A stretch of 64,000 nucleotides of DNA from Oceanihabitans sediminis (GCF_003337215.1 NZ_QPIG01000003.1:1-64000); one strand, 5' to 3'; numbered from the stretch's first letter, positions 37,899 through 48,650 are shown. The notes: generated by a model not told the origin, from the letters alone. Numbers and translations are program-made.

Positions 37899-40800
37899 AT
37901 GAAGAATACTACATACACAGCAAGAGCTTATATAACACTAATCATTGCTGTAATTTTTTCATTAAATGCCATCTCTCAAACTACTATATATTTTGAAAAT
38001 TTTCAAAATTCAACCACTGGATGGACTGCTAATTCTACAGGAGATGAATCTGGTGGATGGATTAGAGGCACCAATATATCTCACAATACAGGTAATACAG
38101 GTTCATATGTTTTTTCTAATAAATACACAAACGTCTATAACAATTCCACAAGAATTATTGCCACAAGCCCAACAATCGACTTAAACGGTTATAGCAATAT
38201 AGTTCTTGACCTTGATATTTGGGTTGAAACGGAAAGGCGCTATGACGGTATGCAAATAGAATATTCATTAAACAATGGTACTAGTTGGTCCACTTTAGGT
38301 TCAACTACAAATACAAATTGGTACAATGTTTATGTTGACGCTCTATATAGTGATGGATGGTCTGGAAGCAGTAGTGGTAATTGGTTAAACCAAAGTATAA
38401 ACTTAAGTACTGAAAACCCAAGCTTCAACACTGCCTCTCAAGTAAGGTTTAGAGTAATTTTTGCATCAGATAATTCTAATCGTAATATTGGAGTAGCTTT
38501 TGATGAGTTTAGAATAATAGGAGATTTAGCCGCCCCACAACCAGAAATAGACATCACAGGCTTAGGGGTTTCAATAACAGATGGAGACACTACTCCGTCT
38601 ACAACAGATAATACAGAATTTGGGGCCATAGGAGTTGGGGCTACTTTAGATCACACTTTTACAATTCATAATACAGGAAACGCAAATCTAAACCTAACAG
38701 GTCTACCTTTTATGGTAAATATTTCTCCTAATCCTAATTTCTCCATTTTAACACAACCCGCTAATAATGCAATTGCCCCTGGAGCTACTGAAACATTTGT
38801 AGTACGCTTTACTCCGGTATCTGCAGGTACTTTTCAGACTACTATTTCTATAGACAACAACGACTCTAACGAAAACCCATATACTTTTAGAGTACAAGGA
38901 ACAGGTATTGCTCCTTTAACAGAAGGACCAGGTGGTGTTACAAACCATTTAGCACTGTGGTTAAAAGGAACAGATGGTCTAGGGTATACCTCTGGACAAC
39001 CTGTATCGTTATGGGAAGATCAAGGGCGTGGAGCAAATGCAACAGCTCCTACCGGATTGGAACCCACTTACCGCGATACGCCATCATATAATGTGAATTT
39101 TAACCCTGTAGTAGATTTTGACAACGACTACAACACTGCCAGTCAAGACTTTACATATTCAGACACCAATAGAACCACATTGGTAGGAACAGAAGGGTTT
39201 TATACACAAGACATGTTTGTTGTTTCCATTCCTGATGTCAATGTCACATCGTCTTTGGCAAGCATGGATGTATTTTGCGGAGATGACGACCCTGGAAACA
39301 ATGAACGTGATGGTTCAGGTGTTGGTTATGGAAAGTATTCAAAAAGGTTTGACAATGAAGTGATTTCTTATGCAGTGGGCACTACTTCAACTACAACAGT
39401 TCCTGTTAATGATAGAGGGTATGGTGTGGCACATACAGGTACATCAATTATTTATAACAATGTTGGCATAATCAATTCCAAAAATAATTCCAATACTCCA
39501 TCTGCTAATATTCTATTATACAATGCCAATAATATAGGCAATTCAGAAGTAGGGCTTCCTCAATATAGAAATATATCAAACTCTCGTTATTTCTTAGGCA
39601 GAAGTGAAGCATTCAAAGGTAGTTACGAAGGAAGAATTGCAGAAGTTATTACTTATTCTGCTAAAAAAACAGATGCTGACTTAACGCAAGAACGCAACCG
39701 TATTCAATCGTACTTAGCTATAAAATATGGTATAACCTTAGGAGTTAATGGTACATCACAAGATTATGTAGATAGTGATGGAAACACAATTTGGGATGCC
39801 AATACAGGCACACCTGCAGAAGATGTATTTAACTTTGATATTGCTGGAATAGGCCGTGATGACGCCTCCGACTTACTCCAAAAACAATCCCGTAGCGTGA
39901 ATAATGCTACAGATGGCCTTGGAAGAACACAAGGGGTTCTTACTATTGGTATGGGAAGCATTGCTAACACAAATAATCTAAATACAAATAACGAACTTCA
40001 AGATAAAGAGTTTTTAGTTTGGGGGAATAATGGTGTCGACTTAAATACAGCCGCTCCAGATGTGACAGTAAATATGAGTGCTGATATAACTCCTGCTTTA
40101 ACAACAGATGTAACATTTTCTGCTATAAGTAGAGTTTGGAAAGTAGTTGAAAATGTTAGCACGGGTGGAGATATTCCAACTGTAGAAGTCGCCATTTTAA
40201 AAAGCGCTGTACGTACTGCAACCCCTCCAGATGGACGTTATCTAATGTTTATATCTGATACACCTAACTTTGACCCTACTGCAGATTATCGGGTAATGAC
40301 AGAAGCTACAAACGAATTGGGCGAAGCTATTTTAAAAACGAACTACGATTTTGACAACACAAAATACATCACCTTTGGTTGGGCTCCCGAGCGTAGATTT
40401 GAGCGCTCTGTATACTTCAATGGTGTAGATAGCTATATGGATATGGAAGATGCTTTAAACTTAAACCAAGCAGCTTTTACAATTTCTGCATGGGTAATGC
40501 GTGAAGCAAATGCAACAAACAAATCTATTCTGTCTAAACGTGATGCTGCTTATACCGAAGGCTATGATTTTAAAATTAATGCCTCTGGTAAACTAGAAGT
40601 ATCATGGAGAACACCCCTTGGAGTAGCCCAAATAATTACATCCAATACAACCATACCTCAAAATACTTGGCATCATTTGGCTATTATTTACAACGGCACA
40701 ACTGCAACGCTTTATATCGATGGTGTACAGGATACACAAGCAAACTTATTGCAACCAGGTAATACCAACCAATCCTTTTTCATAGGTGCAGCTGCAAAAC

Positions 40801-43022
40801 TAGCTCCTGAAGCATTTTTCCATGGTAATATTGATGAAGTACGTATTTGGAATACAGCCATCTCTGTAGATCAGTTAAGGTATATCATGAATCAAGAAAT
40901 TAAAGAAAATGCTGGCACTATTGGAGCTTCCTACTTTATGGATGAAGCTATAACACCTACTAAAAATGAAATAGCTAGTATACCTTGGTCTAGTCTAGAC
41001 GCTTATTACCCTATGTCAACCTATACATACACCAATACTAAAGACGAATCTGGTAACGGCCACCAGGGAGCTTTACGAACCTTAAGAACTGTAGATAGAC
41101 AAACAGCTCCACTACCTTATAAAACAGTGGCCACAGGAACAAGTGATTGGGATTTAAACACAACTTGGCTATATGGTCCATACCAAACAATTCCTGGAGC
41201 CGCTTCTATTGTGGATAATACTATTACTGTAGATTGGAATATTGTAGAAACAGACGATAACATAAACATGAATAACAGCAGCTTGCCAGCAACGGCAAAT
41301 GAAAATAGAACCTTACTTGCTCTTGTAAATAAAAGTAGTGAAATTACTGTTGAAGGAGACAATAGTACGAATACAGGTTTTGGACTAACCATTACGCATT
41401 ATTTACAGTTAGATGGTAAAATAGATCTAGAAGGAGAGTCTCAACTAATTCAAACAACAGATAGTGATTTAGTAGTTGGAACTAATGGTGCATTAGAAAA
41501 AGACCAACAAGGAACAAGAGACCTCTTTACATACAACTATTGGAGCGCTCCTGTAGGCTATACAGCAACTACAAACCCTAATAATTATAGATATACCCTG
41601 AATGACAACATCATGAAGGATGGAACAAACCCATTAGCACCTGTTAACATTAACTATATAGGAGGTTATGACGGTTCTAACGGTTCTCCTATAGGAATTG
41701 CTCACTATTGGATTTGGAAATTCAACAACTATCTATCAGATGATTATGCATCTTGGCAGCATGTAAGAAATACTGGAACTTTGTTGGCAGGTGAAGGCTT
41801 TACCATGAAAGGTGTTAACAATACCAATGGCGCCGTACATTTAGAACAAAATTATGTGTTTGAAGGAAAACCTAATAATGGAAATATAAGCTTACCTATA
41901 AACGCAGGTAACGAATATTTAGTTGGTAATCCTTATGCTTCAGCTTTAGATGCCCAACAATTCATCACTGATAATGGACCAACTATTTCTGGTGCAGGAA
42001 CAGACCCAACTATTAGTGGTACCCTTTACTTTTGGGAACACTGGGGTGGCGGATCTCATATTTTAAGAGAGTACCAAGGTGGCTATGCTACCTACAACTA
42101 TTCTGGTGGTACACCTGCTGCTGCCATGGGTACAAGTGACCCTGATGTGGCAACTGGAGGTACGCCAACGAAAATCCCAGGGGATTACATACCTGTAGGA
42201 CAAGGGTTCTTTGTGGAAGGGGAAACTAATGGAAATATCATATTTAATAATACACAACGTATTTTTCAAAAAGAAGGAGGAACAGCTTCCGTTTTTGTTC
42301 GTAACAATGAAGAAGCTTCTCCTACTGCTAATGCAGACCTTGGAGATGAGAGAACTAAAGTTCGCCTAGGCTTTAACTCGGTCAACACGATACGTAGACA
42401 ATTACTTGTTACGGTGGATGAAAGAGCTACAGCTAACTACGATTGGGGCTTTGATGCCAAGAACTTAGATACACAAATAGATGACATGTCATGGTTAATT
42501 GCTGGCGAACTATATATAATACAAGGTATTAATGAAATTAATCAGACTACCATACTTCCTATTAGTATTAAAACTAGAGACGAAGGACTAAACAGTATTA
42601 CTATAGATGCATTAGTTAATTTTCCAGATCATTTACAAATTTATGTGCACGACAAAGATTTAGGAATGTATCATAACTTAAGATCTAGTGATTACCAAAT
42701 AAATCTTCCTGCTGGAGAATATTCTGAAAGATTTGAGATAACCTTTTCCGAAGAATCATTAAGTATAGAGGAACTGGAAGCTAATGATTTAGATGCTTCT
42801 TATGTTAATGAATCAGAAAGTATAGTGATTAAAAACCCAAACAATCTAGAAATTGAAAAGGTAGAAATCCTGAATATACTAGGTCAAACAATATATACTT
42901 TTAAAGAAGACTCAACTAGTAACTTCCTGGAGTATAAAACAAATAAACTTAGTACAGGAACTTATATTCTAAAGTTAAAAACCAAAAATACTACTTGGTC
43001 TAAAAAAGTGCTTATAAATTAA
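37899..43022 (+). CDS. Giant secreted protein with choice-of-anchor-D, LamG and T9SS sorting domains
   Basis: In this 1707-residue protein a signal peptide (about 1-27, ending ISQ) is followed by a MAM/CUB-like segment (about 28-205) and a choice-of-anchor D domain (about 212-335; FTIHNTGNANLNLTGLPF). A LamG-type region starts NHLALWLKGTDGLGYTSGQPVSLWEDQG. A second LamG/concanavalin domain (SVYFNGVDSYMDMEDALNLNQAAFTISAWVM, about 850-1010) follows, then a long C-terminal region and the T9SS type A sorting domain (VEILNILGQTIYTF to LIN). No catalytic motif is seen. It resembles adhesins or glycan-binding exoproteins. It starts 165 bp downstream of the M14 gene after a terminator, so it is probably transcribed separately. 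Confidence 0.85.
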   Translation: MKNTTYTARAYITLIIAVIFSLNAISQTTIYFENFQNSTTGWTANSTGDESGGWIRGTNISHNTGNTGSYVFSNKYTNVYNNSTRIIATSPTIDLNGYSNIVLDLDIWVETERRYDGMQIEYSLNNGTSWSTLGSTTNTNWYNVYVDALYSDGWSGSSSGNWLNQSINLSTENPSFNTASQVRFRVIFASDNSNRNIGVAFDEFRIIGDLAAPQPEIDITGLGVSITDGDTTPSTTDNTEFGAIGVGATLDHTFTIHNTGNANLNLTGLPFMVNISPNPNFSILTQPANNAIAPGATETFVVRFTPVSAGTFQTTISIDNNDSNENPYTFRVQGTGIAPLTEGPGGVTNHLALWLKGTDGLGYTSGQPVSLWEDQGRGANATAPTGLEPTYRDTPSYNVNFNPVVDFDNDYNTASQDFTYSDTNRTTLVGTEGFYTQDMFVVSIPDVNVTSSLASMDVFCGDDDPGNNERDGSGVGYGKYSKRFDNEVISYAVGTTSTTTVPVNDRGYGVAHTGTSIIYNNVGIINSKNNSNTPSANILLYNANNIGNSEVGLPQYRNISNSRYFLGRSEAFKGSYEGRIAEVITYSAKKTDADLTQERNRIQSYLAIKYGITLGVNGTSQDYVDSDGNTIWDANTGTPAEDVFNFDIAGIGRDDASDLLQKQSRSVNNATDGLGRTQGVLTIGMGSIANTNNLNTNNELQDKEFLVWGNNGVDLNTAAPDVTVNMSADITPALTTDVTFSAISRVWKVVENVSTGGDIPTVEVAILKSAVRTATPPDGRYLMFISDTPNFDPTADYRVMTEATNELGEAILKTNYDFDNTKYITFGWAPERRFERSVYFNGVDSYMDMEDALNLNQAAFTISAWVMREANATNKSILSKRDAAYTEGYDFKINASGKLEVSWRTPLGVAQIITSNTTIPQNTWHHLAIIYNGTTATLYIDGVQDTQANLLQPGNTNQSFFIGAAAKLAPEAFFHGNIDEVRIWNTAISVDQLRYIMNQEIKENAGTIGASYFMDEAITPTKNEIASIPWSSLDAYYPMSTYTYTNTKDESGNGHQGALRTLRTVDRQTAPLPYKTVATGTSDWDLNTTWLYGPYQTIPGAASIVDNTITVDWNIVETDDNINMNNSSLPATANENRTLLALVNKSSEITVEGDNSTNTGFGLTITHYLQLDGKIDLEGESQLIQTTDSDLVVGTNGALEKDQQGTRDLFTYNYWSAPVGYTATTNPNNYRYTLNDNIMKDGTNPLAPVNINYIGGYDGSNGSPIGIAHYWIWKFNNYLSDDYASWQHVRNTGTLLAGEGFTMKGVNNTNGAVHLEQNYVFEGKPNNGNISLPINAGNEYLVGNPYASALDAQQFITDNGPTISGAGTDPTISGTLYFWEHWGGGSHILREYQGGYATYNYSGGTPAAAMGTSDPDVATGGTPTKIPGDYIPVGQGFFVEGETNGNIIFNNTQRIFQKEGGTASVFVRNNEEASPTANADLGDERTKVRLGFNSVNTIRRQLLVTVDERATANYDWGFDAKNLDTQIDDMSWLIAGELYIIQGINEINQTTILPISIKTRDEGLNSITIDALVNFPDHLQIYVHDKDLGMYHNLRSSDYQINLPAGEYSERFEITFSEESLSIEELEANDLDASYVNESESIVIKNPNNLEIEKVEILNILGQTIYTFKEDSTSNFLEYKTNKLSTGTYILKLKTKNTTWSKKVLIN

Positions 43023-43056
43023 ACTGATTTAGATTAAATTTATGGGGAAACAAAAA

Positions 43057-43084
43057 AAACCGGAACAAATTGTTCCGGTTTTTA
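43057..43084. terminator. Bidirectional terminator between exoprotein and hisS
   Basis: AACCGGAACA and TGTTCCGGTT surround AAT, with an A-run before and T-run after, serving both convergent genes. Confidence 0.85.
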
Positions 43085-43107
43085 TATGTAAATCAAAGCT
43101 GTTATGC

Positions 43108-44478
43108 TTATTGTACTCGTGCAATAAGTGCTTCCAATGAAAGCGTTTCCTGCTCTCCTGTTTCCATGTTTTTCAATGTAAAACTATTGCCCTGCATTTC
43201 CTTATCTCCTACTAAAACCACAAACGGAATTTGACGCTTATTCGCATGATTCATTTGCTTTTTCATCTTAGCTGCATCAGGATATAACTCAGCATTTATA
43301 CCTTTCCCTCTCAATGTCTTAATAGCTTTTAAACAAAATAACGCTTCTGCATCGCCAAAGTTTATAAACAATACTTCTACCGTTTTACTTATAGTTTCTG
43401 GAAATAAATGAAGCTCTTCTAAAACCAAATAAATTCTATCTAGTCCAAAGCTTATACCTACACCACTAACGTCTTTCATCCCAAAAATCCCTGTAAGGTC
43501 GTCATAACGTCCTCCGCCACCTATAGAACCCATTTTCACGTTTTCTGGTGCAGCTACCTCAAAAATAGCTCCCGTATAATAATTTAATCCACGAGCTAAA
43601 GTAACATCCAATTGTAATGTTGCTGTTTGTAATGCCAATTCGCTTATGGCATTATTTATAAACTCTAATTCTTCAATACCTTTCTTTCCTTCTTCAGAAG
43701 CATCAAGAATTTCTTTTAAACTTTCTATCTGAGAAGCAAAATCACCCGTAAGACTAAATAAAGGCTGTAGTTTTTCTATTCCGCTTTGCGATATTCCTTT
43801 GCTTAGCATTTCCTCTTTTACCTTCTCCTCGCCTATTTTATCTAATTTGTCTAAAGCAACAGTAAAATCTATTAGCTTATCGCTTGCACCAATAACTTCT
43901 GCAATACCAGAAAGAATCTTTCTATTATTAATTTTAATAGTAACTCCTTCTAATTTTAAATCTGTAAAAACAGCATCATATAACTGAATAAACTCCACCT
44001 CCTGAAATAAAGAAGCAGAACCTACTACATCGGCATCACACTGATAAAATTCTCTAAACCTTCCTTTTTGAGGTCTATCTGCTCGCCAAACCGGTTGAAT
44101 TTGATAACGCTTAAACGGAAACTCTATGTCGTTTTGATGTTGTACTACATACCTTGCAAAAGGAACAGTAAGATCATAACGAAGGGCTTTTTCAGAAATA
44201 TTAGAAGTGATTTTAGTAGAATCTTTACTCGCATAAAGCGCATCATCTACCTTAGATAAATAATCTCCAGAATTTAAGATTTTAAAAATAAGCCTATCGC
44301 CTTCTTCTCCATATTTCCCCATTAAATTATCGGAATTTTCAAAGCTAGGAGTTTCAATTGGTTGAAATCCGAAACGCTCAAAATGCCCTTTAATCGTGTT
44401 TATTATATAGTGACGTTTTGCTACTTGTTCTGGATTAAAATCTCTGGTACCTTTAGGAATACTTGGTTTTTGTGCCAT
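43108..44478 (-). CDS. hisS: Histidyl-tRNA synthetase
   Basis: The protein is 456 residues from [18 protein letters not shown]; ten further upstream residues are possible but the MAQKPS start is usual in this phylum. Class II synthetase motif 1 lies near [16 protein letters not shown], motif 2 in [13 protein letters not shown], and the histidine-specific HisA signature in [18 protein letters not shown] and [14 protein letters not shown]. The C-terminal anticodon-binding domain begins near [15 protein letters not shown]. It charges tRNA-His in the cytoplasm. Its leader contains a small hairpin (TTCCAC/GTGGAA) just before the start codon. Confidence 0.95.
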   Translation of the reverse strand: MAQKPSIPKGTRDFNPEQVAKRHYIINTIKGHFERFGFQPIETPSFENSDNLMGKYGEEGDRLIFKILNSGDYLSKVDDALYASKDSTKITSNISEKALRYDLTVPFARYVVQHQNDIEFPFKRYQIQPVWRADRPQKGRFREFYQCDADVVGSASLFQEVEFIQLYDAVFTDLKLEGVTIKINNRKILSGIAEVIGASDKLIDFTVALDKLDKIGEEKVKEEMLSKGISQSGIEKLQPLFSLTGDFASQIESLKEILDASEEGKKGIEELEFINNAISELALQTATLQLDVTLARGLNYYTGAIFEVAAPENVKMGSIGGGGRYDDLTGIFGMKDVSGVGISFGLDRIYLVLEELHLFPETISKTVEVLFINFGDAEALFCLKAIKTLRGKGINAELYPDAAKMKKQMNHANKRQIPFVVLVGDKEMQGNSFTLKNMETGEQETLSLEALIARVQ

Positions 44479-44673
44479 CTTTACATTCCACCTAAGTGGA
44501 AATCTCATTTATAGTATCTATTTTTCACTAGAAAATAAAAAAACAGACACCTGGTTAATTCATTTATGAACTACAAAAATATCATATTTTTTAAAGAGCC
44601 ACATAATTATTTAAGAATTATAGTAACTTTAACTCCTTTTAGTAGTCTTATATAAAAAAGCAACCTAAAAACT

Positions 44674-45915
44674 ATGTTTGGACTCGTTAGAGAAAATATT
44701 AGAATTGCCTTCGATTCTATAAAAAGCCAATTATTACGTACTATTTTAACCGTTTTAATTATCGCAATAGGTATAACCGCTTTGGTAGGGATTTTAAGTG
44801 CTGTTTCTGCGCTTGAAAACACCATTTCAAGCGATTTCTCCTCCATGGGTTCTAACACCTTTAATATTCAGCGCTACGAGTTTACAACACAAAGAAGAGG
44901 CCGTGGCGAAGTACAAAAGGTAAACCCTATTATTAGCTACAGAAATGTAAAAGATTTTGAAGAAACTTATGAGTTTCCAGGAACAAAAACCTCTGTGTCC
45001 TTTACAGGTACTCGCGGTGCAGAAGTAAAGTTTGAAAACAACAAAACAGACCCTGAGGTTACCGTTATTGGAGCCAACGAAAATTTCATTCAAAACTCCG
45101 GGCTAAAACTAGAAAACGGAAGAGAAATAAACATCTTCGATGTCAAAAACAACAGTAACGTCTGCGTAATTGGTAGCGATTTAAATAAAGCTTTGTTTGA
45201 AAATGTAAACCCTATAGGGAAAACAATTAGCGTAAGAGGGGTGAAATTTAAAGTAATTGGAACACTAGAATCTAAAGGAGCTACCTTTGGGAACAACCAA
45301 GATTTACGAGTTATTATTCCTATTCAAAATGCACGATCTATTTTTACATTACCTAATATCAACTACCAAATTAGTGTAATGGTAAACAATAAGGAAATGT
45401 TAGAAGGCGCACAAGACCATGCTATTATTACCTTTAGAAATATTCGCGGATTAAATCCATTAGAAGAAAATGATTTTGGCTTAGAAAGAAGTGATGACCT
45501 AATAAACAGAATTGGCTCTATCACTATTTACTTAGAATATGCCGCGTGGATAATTAGCATCATAACCATTCTAGGTTCATCTATAGCACTAATGAATATT
45601 CTTTTTGTTTCAGTTACAGAAAGAACCAGAGAAATTGGAGTTAGAAAAGCACTTGGTGCAAAAAAGAAAACCATTGCTTTTCAGTTTTTTATGGAAGCAT
45701 TAATCATTGGACAATTAGGCGGAATCATAGGAATTATTTGTGGGGTATTAATTGGTCTCTTAGTGGCAACCATAGCAGAATTCCAATTTACTACTCCTTG
45801 GTTTGCTATGTTTAGCGCATTTACAATCGCCTTTATAGTTGCAGTAGTTTCCGGATTATTACCAGCAATAAAAGCTGCCAAATTAGACCCTATAGAGTCT
45901 TTAAGACACGAATAA
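44674..45915 (+). CDS. MacB/FtsX-type ABC transporter permease
   Basis: The 413-residue protein has a first transmembrane helix at about 20-42 after the typical FGLVRENIRIAFDSIKSQLLRTILTVLIIAIG. A large periplasmic MacB_PCD domain (about 45-270) follows, then three C-terminal helices (about 285-310, 335-365, 375-400) of the FtsX fold with VTERTREIGVRKALGAKKKTIAFQF. No ATPase gene adjoins it, so it must pair with a MacB-type ATPase encoded elsewhere. Such systems export or extract lipoproteins, peptides or antibiotics by mechanotransmission. Confidence 0.92.
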   Translation: MFGLVRENIRIAFDSIKSQLLRTILTVLIIAIGITALVGILSAVSALENTISSDFSSMGSNTFNIQRYEFTTQRRGRGEVQKVNPIISYRNVKDFEETYEFPGTKTSVSFTGTRGAEVKFENNKTDPEVTVIGANENFIQNSGLKLENGREINIFDVKNNSNVCVIGSDLNKALFENVNPIGKTISVRGVKFKVIGTLESKGATFGNNQDLRVIIPIQNARSIFTLPNINYQISVMVNNKEMLEGAQDHAIITFRNIRGLNPLEENDFGLERSDDLINRIGSITIYLEYAAWIISIITILGSSIALMNILFVSVTERTREIGVRKALGAKKKTIAFQFFMEALIIGQLGGIIGIICGVLIGLLVATIAEFQFTTPWFAMFSAFTIAFIVAVVSGLLPAIKAAKLDPIESLRHE

Positions 45916-45933
45916 AAGCTAAATAGTTAGCAT

Positions 45934-45978
45934 AAAAAAGCAGCTGTTTCTAAGTATAAGAAACAGCTGCTTTTTTTT
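45934..45978. terminator. Bidirectional terminator after the permease gene
   Basis: AGCAGCTGTTTC and GAAACAGCTGCT form a 12-bp stem with an A-run before and a T-run after, between convergent genes. Confidence 0.88.
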
Positions 45979-45991
45979 ATAAGATTATTTT

Positions 45992-46459
45992 TTAGTTTAT
46001 CAGTTTATCAAAAAACTTATAAAGATCTCCCTTAGAAATAACCCCTCCTTGCTGGATAAGAGTAAACTTATCTAAATTCTTATCTTCGGTATATGCTTTC
46101 TTTGCTTGTAAAAACTCTACATTTTCATCCATTAAGTTTTCACGTAACCAATTATAACCATCCCTGGTGGTTAAATCTATAGCGTTTTTAAGCTGAACAG
46201 CTATAACATGCATATGTTCTTCCATGGCATAAAACAAATGCATTTGTTGCGGAGAAATATGCTCAATATATTTTGCTTGATTTAAAACACCTTCCCAAAC
46301 CAAATCACTAAAAACATCTAGTTCTTGTTCTGCAACTTCTGGTTTTTGCTGTTTAATATCTGTCCACTCATCTGCTGTAATAGATTGTGATGCTAAGAAA
46401 TTTATAAATTCTTGATGTAATTCTTCAAATTGTTCTTTAGTAAGTCTAGAGTATTTCAT
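45992..46459 (-). CDS. DUF6495 family protein
   Basis: The 155-residue soluble all-helical protein begins KYSRLTKEQFEELHQEFINFLASQSITADEW; SPQQMHLFYAMEEHMHVIAVQL and GGVISKGDLYKFFDKLI follow. The pattern is that of DUF6495, a conserved Bacteroidota family without known function. It is transcribed in the same direction as the ribosomal operon but separated from rplI by a terminator. Confidence 0.75.
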   Translation of the reverse strand: MKYSRLTKEQFEELHQEFINFLASQSITADEWTDIKQQKPEVAEQELDVFSDLVWEGVLNQAKYIEHISPQQMHLFYAMEEHMHVIAVQLKNAIDLTTRDGYNWLRENLMDENVEFLQAKKAYTEDKNLDKFTLIQQGGVISKGDLYKFFDKLIN

Positions 46460-46510
46460 TGAAAGTGTGTTTTCGTTTCCGTAAACGGAAATATCAAAAA
46501 TAATTTTATT

Positions 46511-46540
46511 AAAAAAGCCTCCAGGTTTAAGTGGAGGCTT
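46511..46540 (-). terminator. Terminator of the rpsF-rpsR-rplI operon
   Basis: GCCTCCA and TGGAGGC form the stem; reading on the minus strand it is followed by a run of T (46516-46511). Confidence 0.85.
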
Positions 46541-46563
46541 CTATATTTTAAATAACGTAGTTA

Positions 46564-47007
46564 TTAGCTTGCTGCGATTACTTCAAAAGGTAATTCAACA
46601 GTAACTTCTCTGTGTAAACGAACAGTAGCTTCGTACTTTCCTAAACGTTTTACAGTAGTAACTGTGATGTATTTTTTATCAATTTCTTGACCTACTTTTG
46701 CAATTGCTTCTGCTAAGTCGATATTGTTGATAGATCCAAATAATTTGTCTCCAGCTCCAACTTTAGCAGCTATTTTAATATCTAATGCTTTAAGTGCATC
46801 TGCAACTTTGTTTGCATCGTCAATAATTTTCTTTTCTTTGAATGCTCTTTGCTTTAGGTTTTCAGCTAAAACTTTTTTAGCAGACCCAGTAGCTAATACA
46901 GCTTTTCCTGTCGGAATTAAAAAATTTCTACCATAACCGTTCTTTACCGTTACAACATCGTCTTTAAATCCTAAATTTTCAACGTCTTGTTTTAATATAA
47001 GTTCCAT
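46564..47007 (-). CDS. rplI: Ribosomal protein L9
   Basis: The 147-residue protein has the L9 N-terminal domain MELILKQDVENLGFKDDVVTVKNGYGRNFLIPTGKA, the connecting helix (about 45-75) and the C-terminal domain ending TVELPFEVIA. It binds 23S rRNA at the base of the L1 stalk. It is the third gene of the S6-S18-L9 operon, 13 bp after rpsR. Confidence 0.97.
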   Translation of the reverse strand: MELILKQDVENLGFKDDVVTVKNGYGRNFLIPTGKAVLATGSAKKVLAENLKQRAFKEKKIIDDANKVADALKALDIKIAAKVGAGDKLFGSINNIDLAEAIAKVGQEIDKKYITVTTVKRLGKYEATVRLHREVTVELPFEVIAAS

Positions 47008-47020
47008 TGTTATGATTTTT

Positions 47021-47317
47021 TTATTTTAATAAATCTGCTACGTAAGGCAATAATGCTAAATGACGTGCTCTTTTTACAGCAACAGACACTTTTCTTTGGT
47101 ATTTTAAAGAAGTACCTGTTAAACGTCTTGGTAAAATTTTACCTTGCTCGTTAACAAATCCTAATAACCAATCAGCATCCTTATAGTCCACATACTTAAT
47201 ACCAGACTTTTGGAAACGACAGTATTTCTTTTGCTTGTTTGTTTCTATATTTAACGGAGTTAAATATCTGATTTCTCCGTCTTTCTTTCCTTTAGATTGT
47301 TGTTCTATACTTGACAT
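47021..47317 (-). CDS. rpsR: Ribosomal protein S18
   Basis: The 98-residue protein has the core [40 protein letters not shown], diagnostic of S18, which forms a heterodimer with S6 on 16S rRNA. The N-terminus is lysine-rich ([19 protein letters not shown]). It starts two bases after the rpsF stop, so they are coupled. Confidence 0.97.
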   Translation of the reverse strand: MSSIEQQSKGKKDGEIRYLTPLNIETNKQKKYCRFQKSGIKYVDYKDADWLLGFVNEQGKILPRRLTGTSLKYQRKVSVAVKRARHLALLPYVADLLK

Positions 47318-47319
47318 AA

Positions 47320-47658
47320 TTACGCTTTTTGTTTTAGTTTAGCTCTTCTTCTTTCAGCCCATGCTACTGCATGCTTGTCTAAAGTAACAGTTAAGTAACG
47401 CATAAAACGCTCATCACGTCTAAACTCTACTTCTAAAGGATTGATTACCTCACCATCTACTTGGTATTCAAATAAGTGATAAAAACCACTTTTTTTCTTT
47501 TGAATTGGGTATGCTAATTTTTTTAGACCCCAATCTTCTTTGGATATCATCTTCGCTCCTCTAGAAACAAGAAAATCTTCGTATTTCTGTACTGTTTCCT
47601 TTATCTGTGCCTCAGATAAAACGGGATTTAAGATGAAAACAGTTTCATAATGATTCAT
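47320..47658 (-). CDS. rpsF: Ribosomal protein S6
   Basis: The 112-residue protein matches S6 from [23 protein letters not shown], through [24 protein letters not shown], to [19 protein letters not shown]. It is the first gene of the operon and has a good promoter 33-63 bp upstream. In many bacteria the S6:S18 dimer represses its own leader, but I did not find the known leader fold here. Confidence 0.97.
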   Translation of the reverse strand: MNHYETVFILNPVLSEAQIKETVQKYEDFLVSRGAKMISKEDWGLKKLAYPIQKKKSGFYHLFEYQVDGEVINPLEVEFRRDERFMRYLTVTLDKHAVAWAERRRAKLKQKA

Positions 47659-47690
47659 AAAAATCTATTTTATTTGTTAAAAATTGGCTG

Positions 47691-47721
47691 CAAAAATAAG
47701 TCTTTTATTTATAAGTCACAA
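47691..47721 (-). promoter_or_regulatory. Promoter of rpsF-rpsR-rplI
   Basis: On the minus strand TTG (47721-47719) is followed after 20 bp by TATTTTTG (47698-47691), a close match to the Bacteroidota consensus. It lies 33 bp before the S6 start codon. Confidence 0.75.
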
Positions 47722-47869
47722 CAAAATGAAACATTATTCGCAAAATAATTCTTCAAAAAAACATGATTCTTAAAGTTATGTTAAGCAATTCTTTTTGTCG
47801 ATGATTCTTGGTTTTTAACCTTAAAATTTGTACTATTGTCGATACCTTAACCTTGAAAACAATAATGTT

Positions 47870-48565
47870 ATGACTTTAAACTGCGTAGTAGTTGATGACT
47901 CTGCAATACAACGTCTTTCTATTGTTAAGTTAATTGAGAACCATGCTTCTCTTAATTTAATAGCAGAATACAGTAGCGCATTAGAAACTAAAAATGGTTT
48001 AAATACTCATAAAGTAGATTTAATCTTTCTAGATATAGAAATGCCTGTTCTTAACGGGTTTGAGTTATTAGATGTTTTAAACAACAAACCTCAAATTATT
48101 TTTGTGACTGGTAAAACAGAATATGCTTTTAAGGCATTTAATTATGATGCTACAGACTATTTACAAAAACCAATAACCAAAGAACGTTTTAATACTGCGG
48201 TTGATAAAGCTTTAGAACAACATAAATTAAAATTAGACTTCAACGAAACAGAAGGAGAACATATTTTTGTAAAAAGTAACCTAAAGAAACGTAAAGTTTA
48301 TATTAATGACATTAAATGGATTGAAGCCTTAGGGGACTATGTAAAACTAGTTACAGAAGATACTAGCCTTGTCGTGCTTTCTACCATGAAAGCTTTTGAA
48401 GCAGAACTTCCAGAAGGTAAGTTCTTAAGAATACATAAATCATATATTGTTAATCTAGATAAAATTGACAGATTTAACAGTAAAAATGTTGAAGTAGGAT
48501 CTTTTGAAATTCCTTTAAGTAGAAACAAAAAGACACAGCTTATTGAAGCGCTAAACAACAACTAG
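47870..48565 (+). CDS. LytTR-family response regulator
   Basis: The protein is 231 residues from MTLNCVVVDDSAIQRLS; the longest ORF starts at a TTG 42 bp earlier and is unlikely. The receiver domain (1-120) has acidic DD at 9-10, phospho-acceptor Asp in LIFLDIEMPVLNGFELL and Lys in LQKPITKERF. The LytTR DNA-binding domain (about 135-230) has IFVKSNLKKRKVYINDIKWIEALGDYVKLVT and FLRIHKSYIVNLDKI. No histidine kinase is adjacent. A terminator follows. Confidence 0.93.
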   Translation: MTLNCVVVDDSAIQRLSIVKLIENHASLNLIAEYSSALETKNGLNTHKVDLIFLDIEMPVLNGFELLDVLNNKPQIIFVTGKTEYAFKAFNYDATDYLQKPITKERFNTAVDKALEQHKLKLDFNETEGEHIFVKSNLKKRKVYINDIKWIEALGDYVKLVTEDTSLVVLSTMKAFEAELPEGKFLRIHKSYIVNLDKIDRFNSKNVEVGSFEIPLSRNKKTQLIEALNNN

Positions 48566-48589
48566 CAAATCAATAACATATAAAATCAG

Positions 48590-48617
48590 AAAAGTCCAAC
48601 TAAGGTTGGACTTTTTT
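48590..48617. terminator. Terminator between LytTR regulator and priA
   Basis: AAGTCCAAC and GTTGGACTT flank TAAG, with a T-run after and A-run before; it serves both convergent genes. Confidence 0.85.
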
Positions 48618-48650
48618 ATTTCTTATTACCTCTCTCCTATAAAGAGAAAC

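Noticed and set aside
47828-47869. Upstream TTG start for the LytTR regulator
   Set aside because: The added residues MYYCRYLNLENNNV have no place in a receiver domain, which begins at the ATG at 47870.
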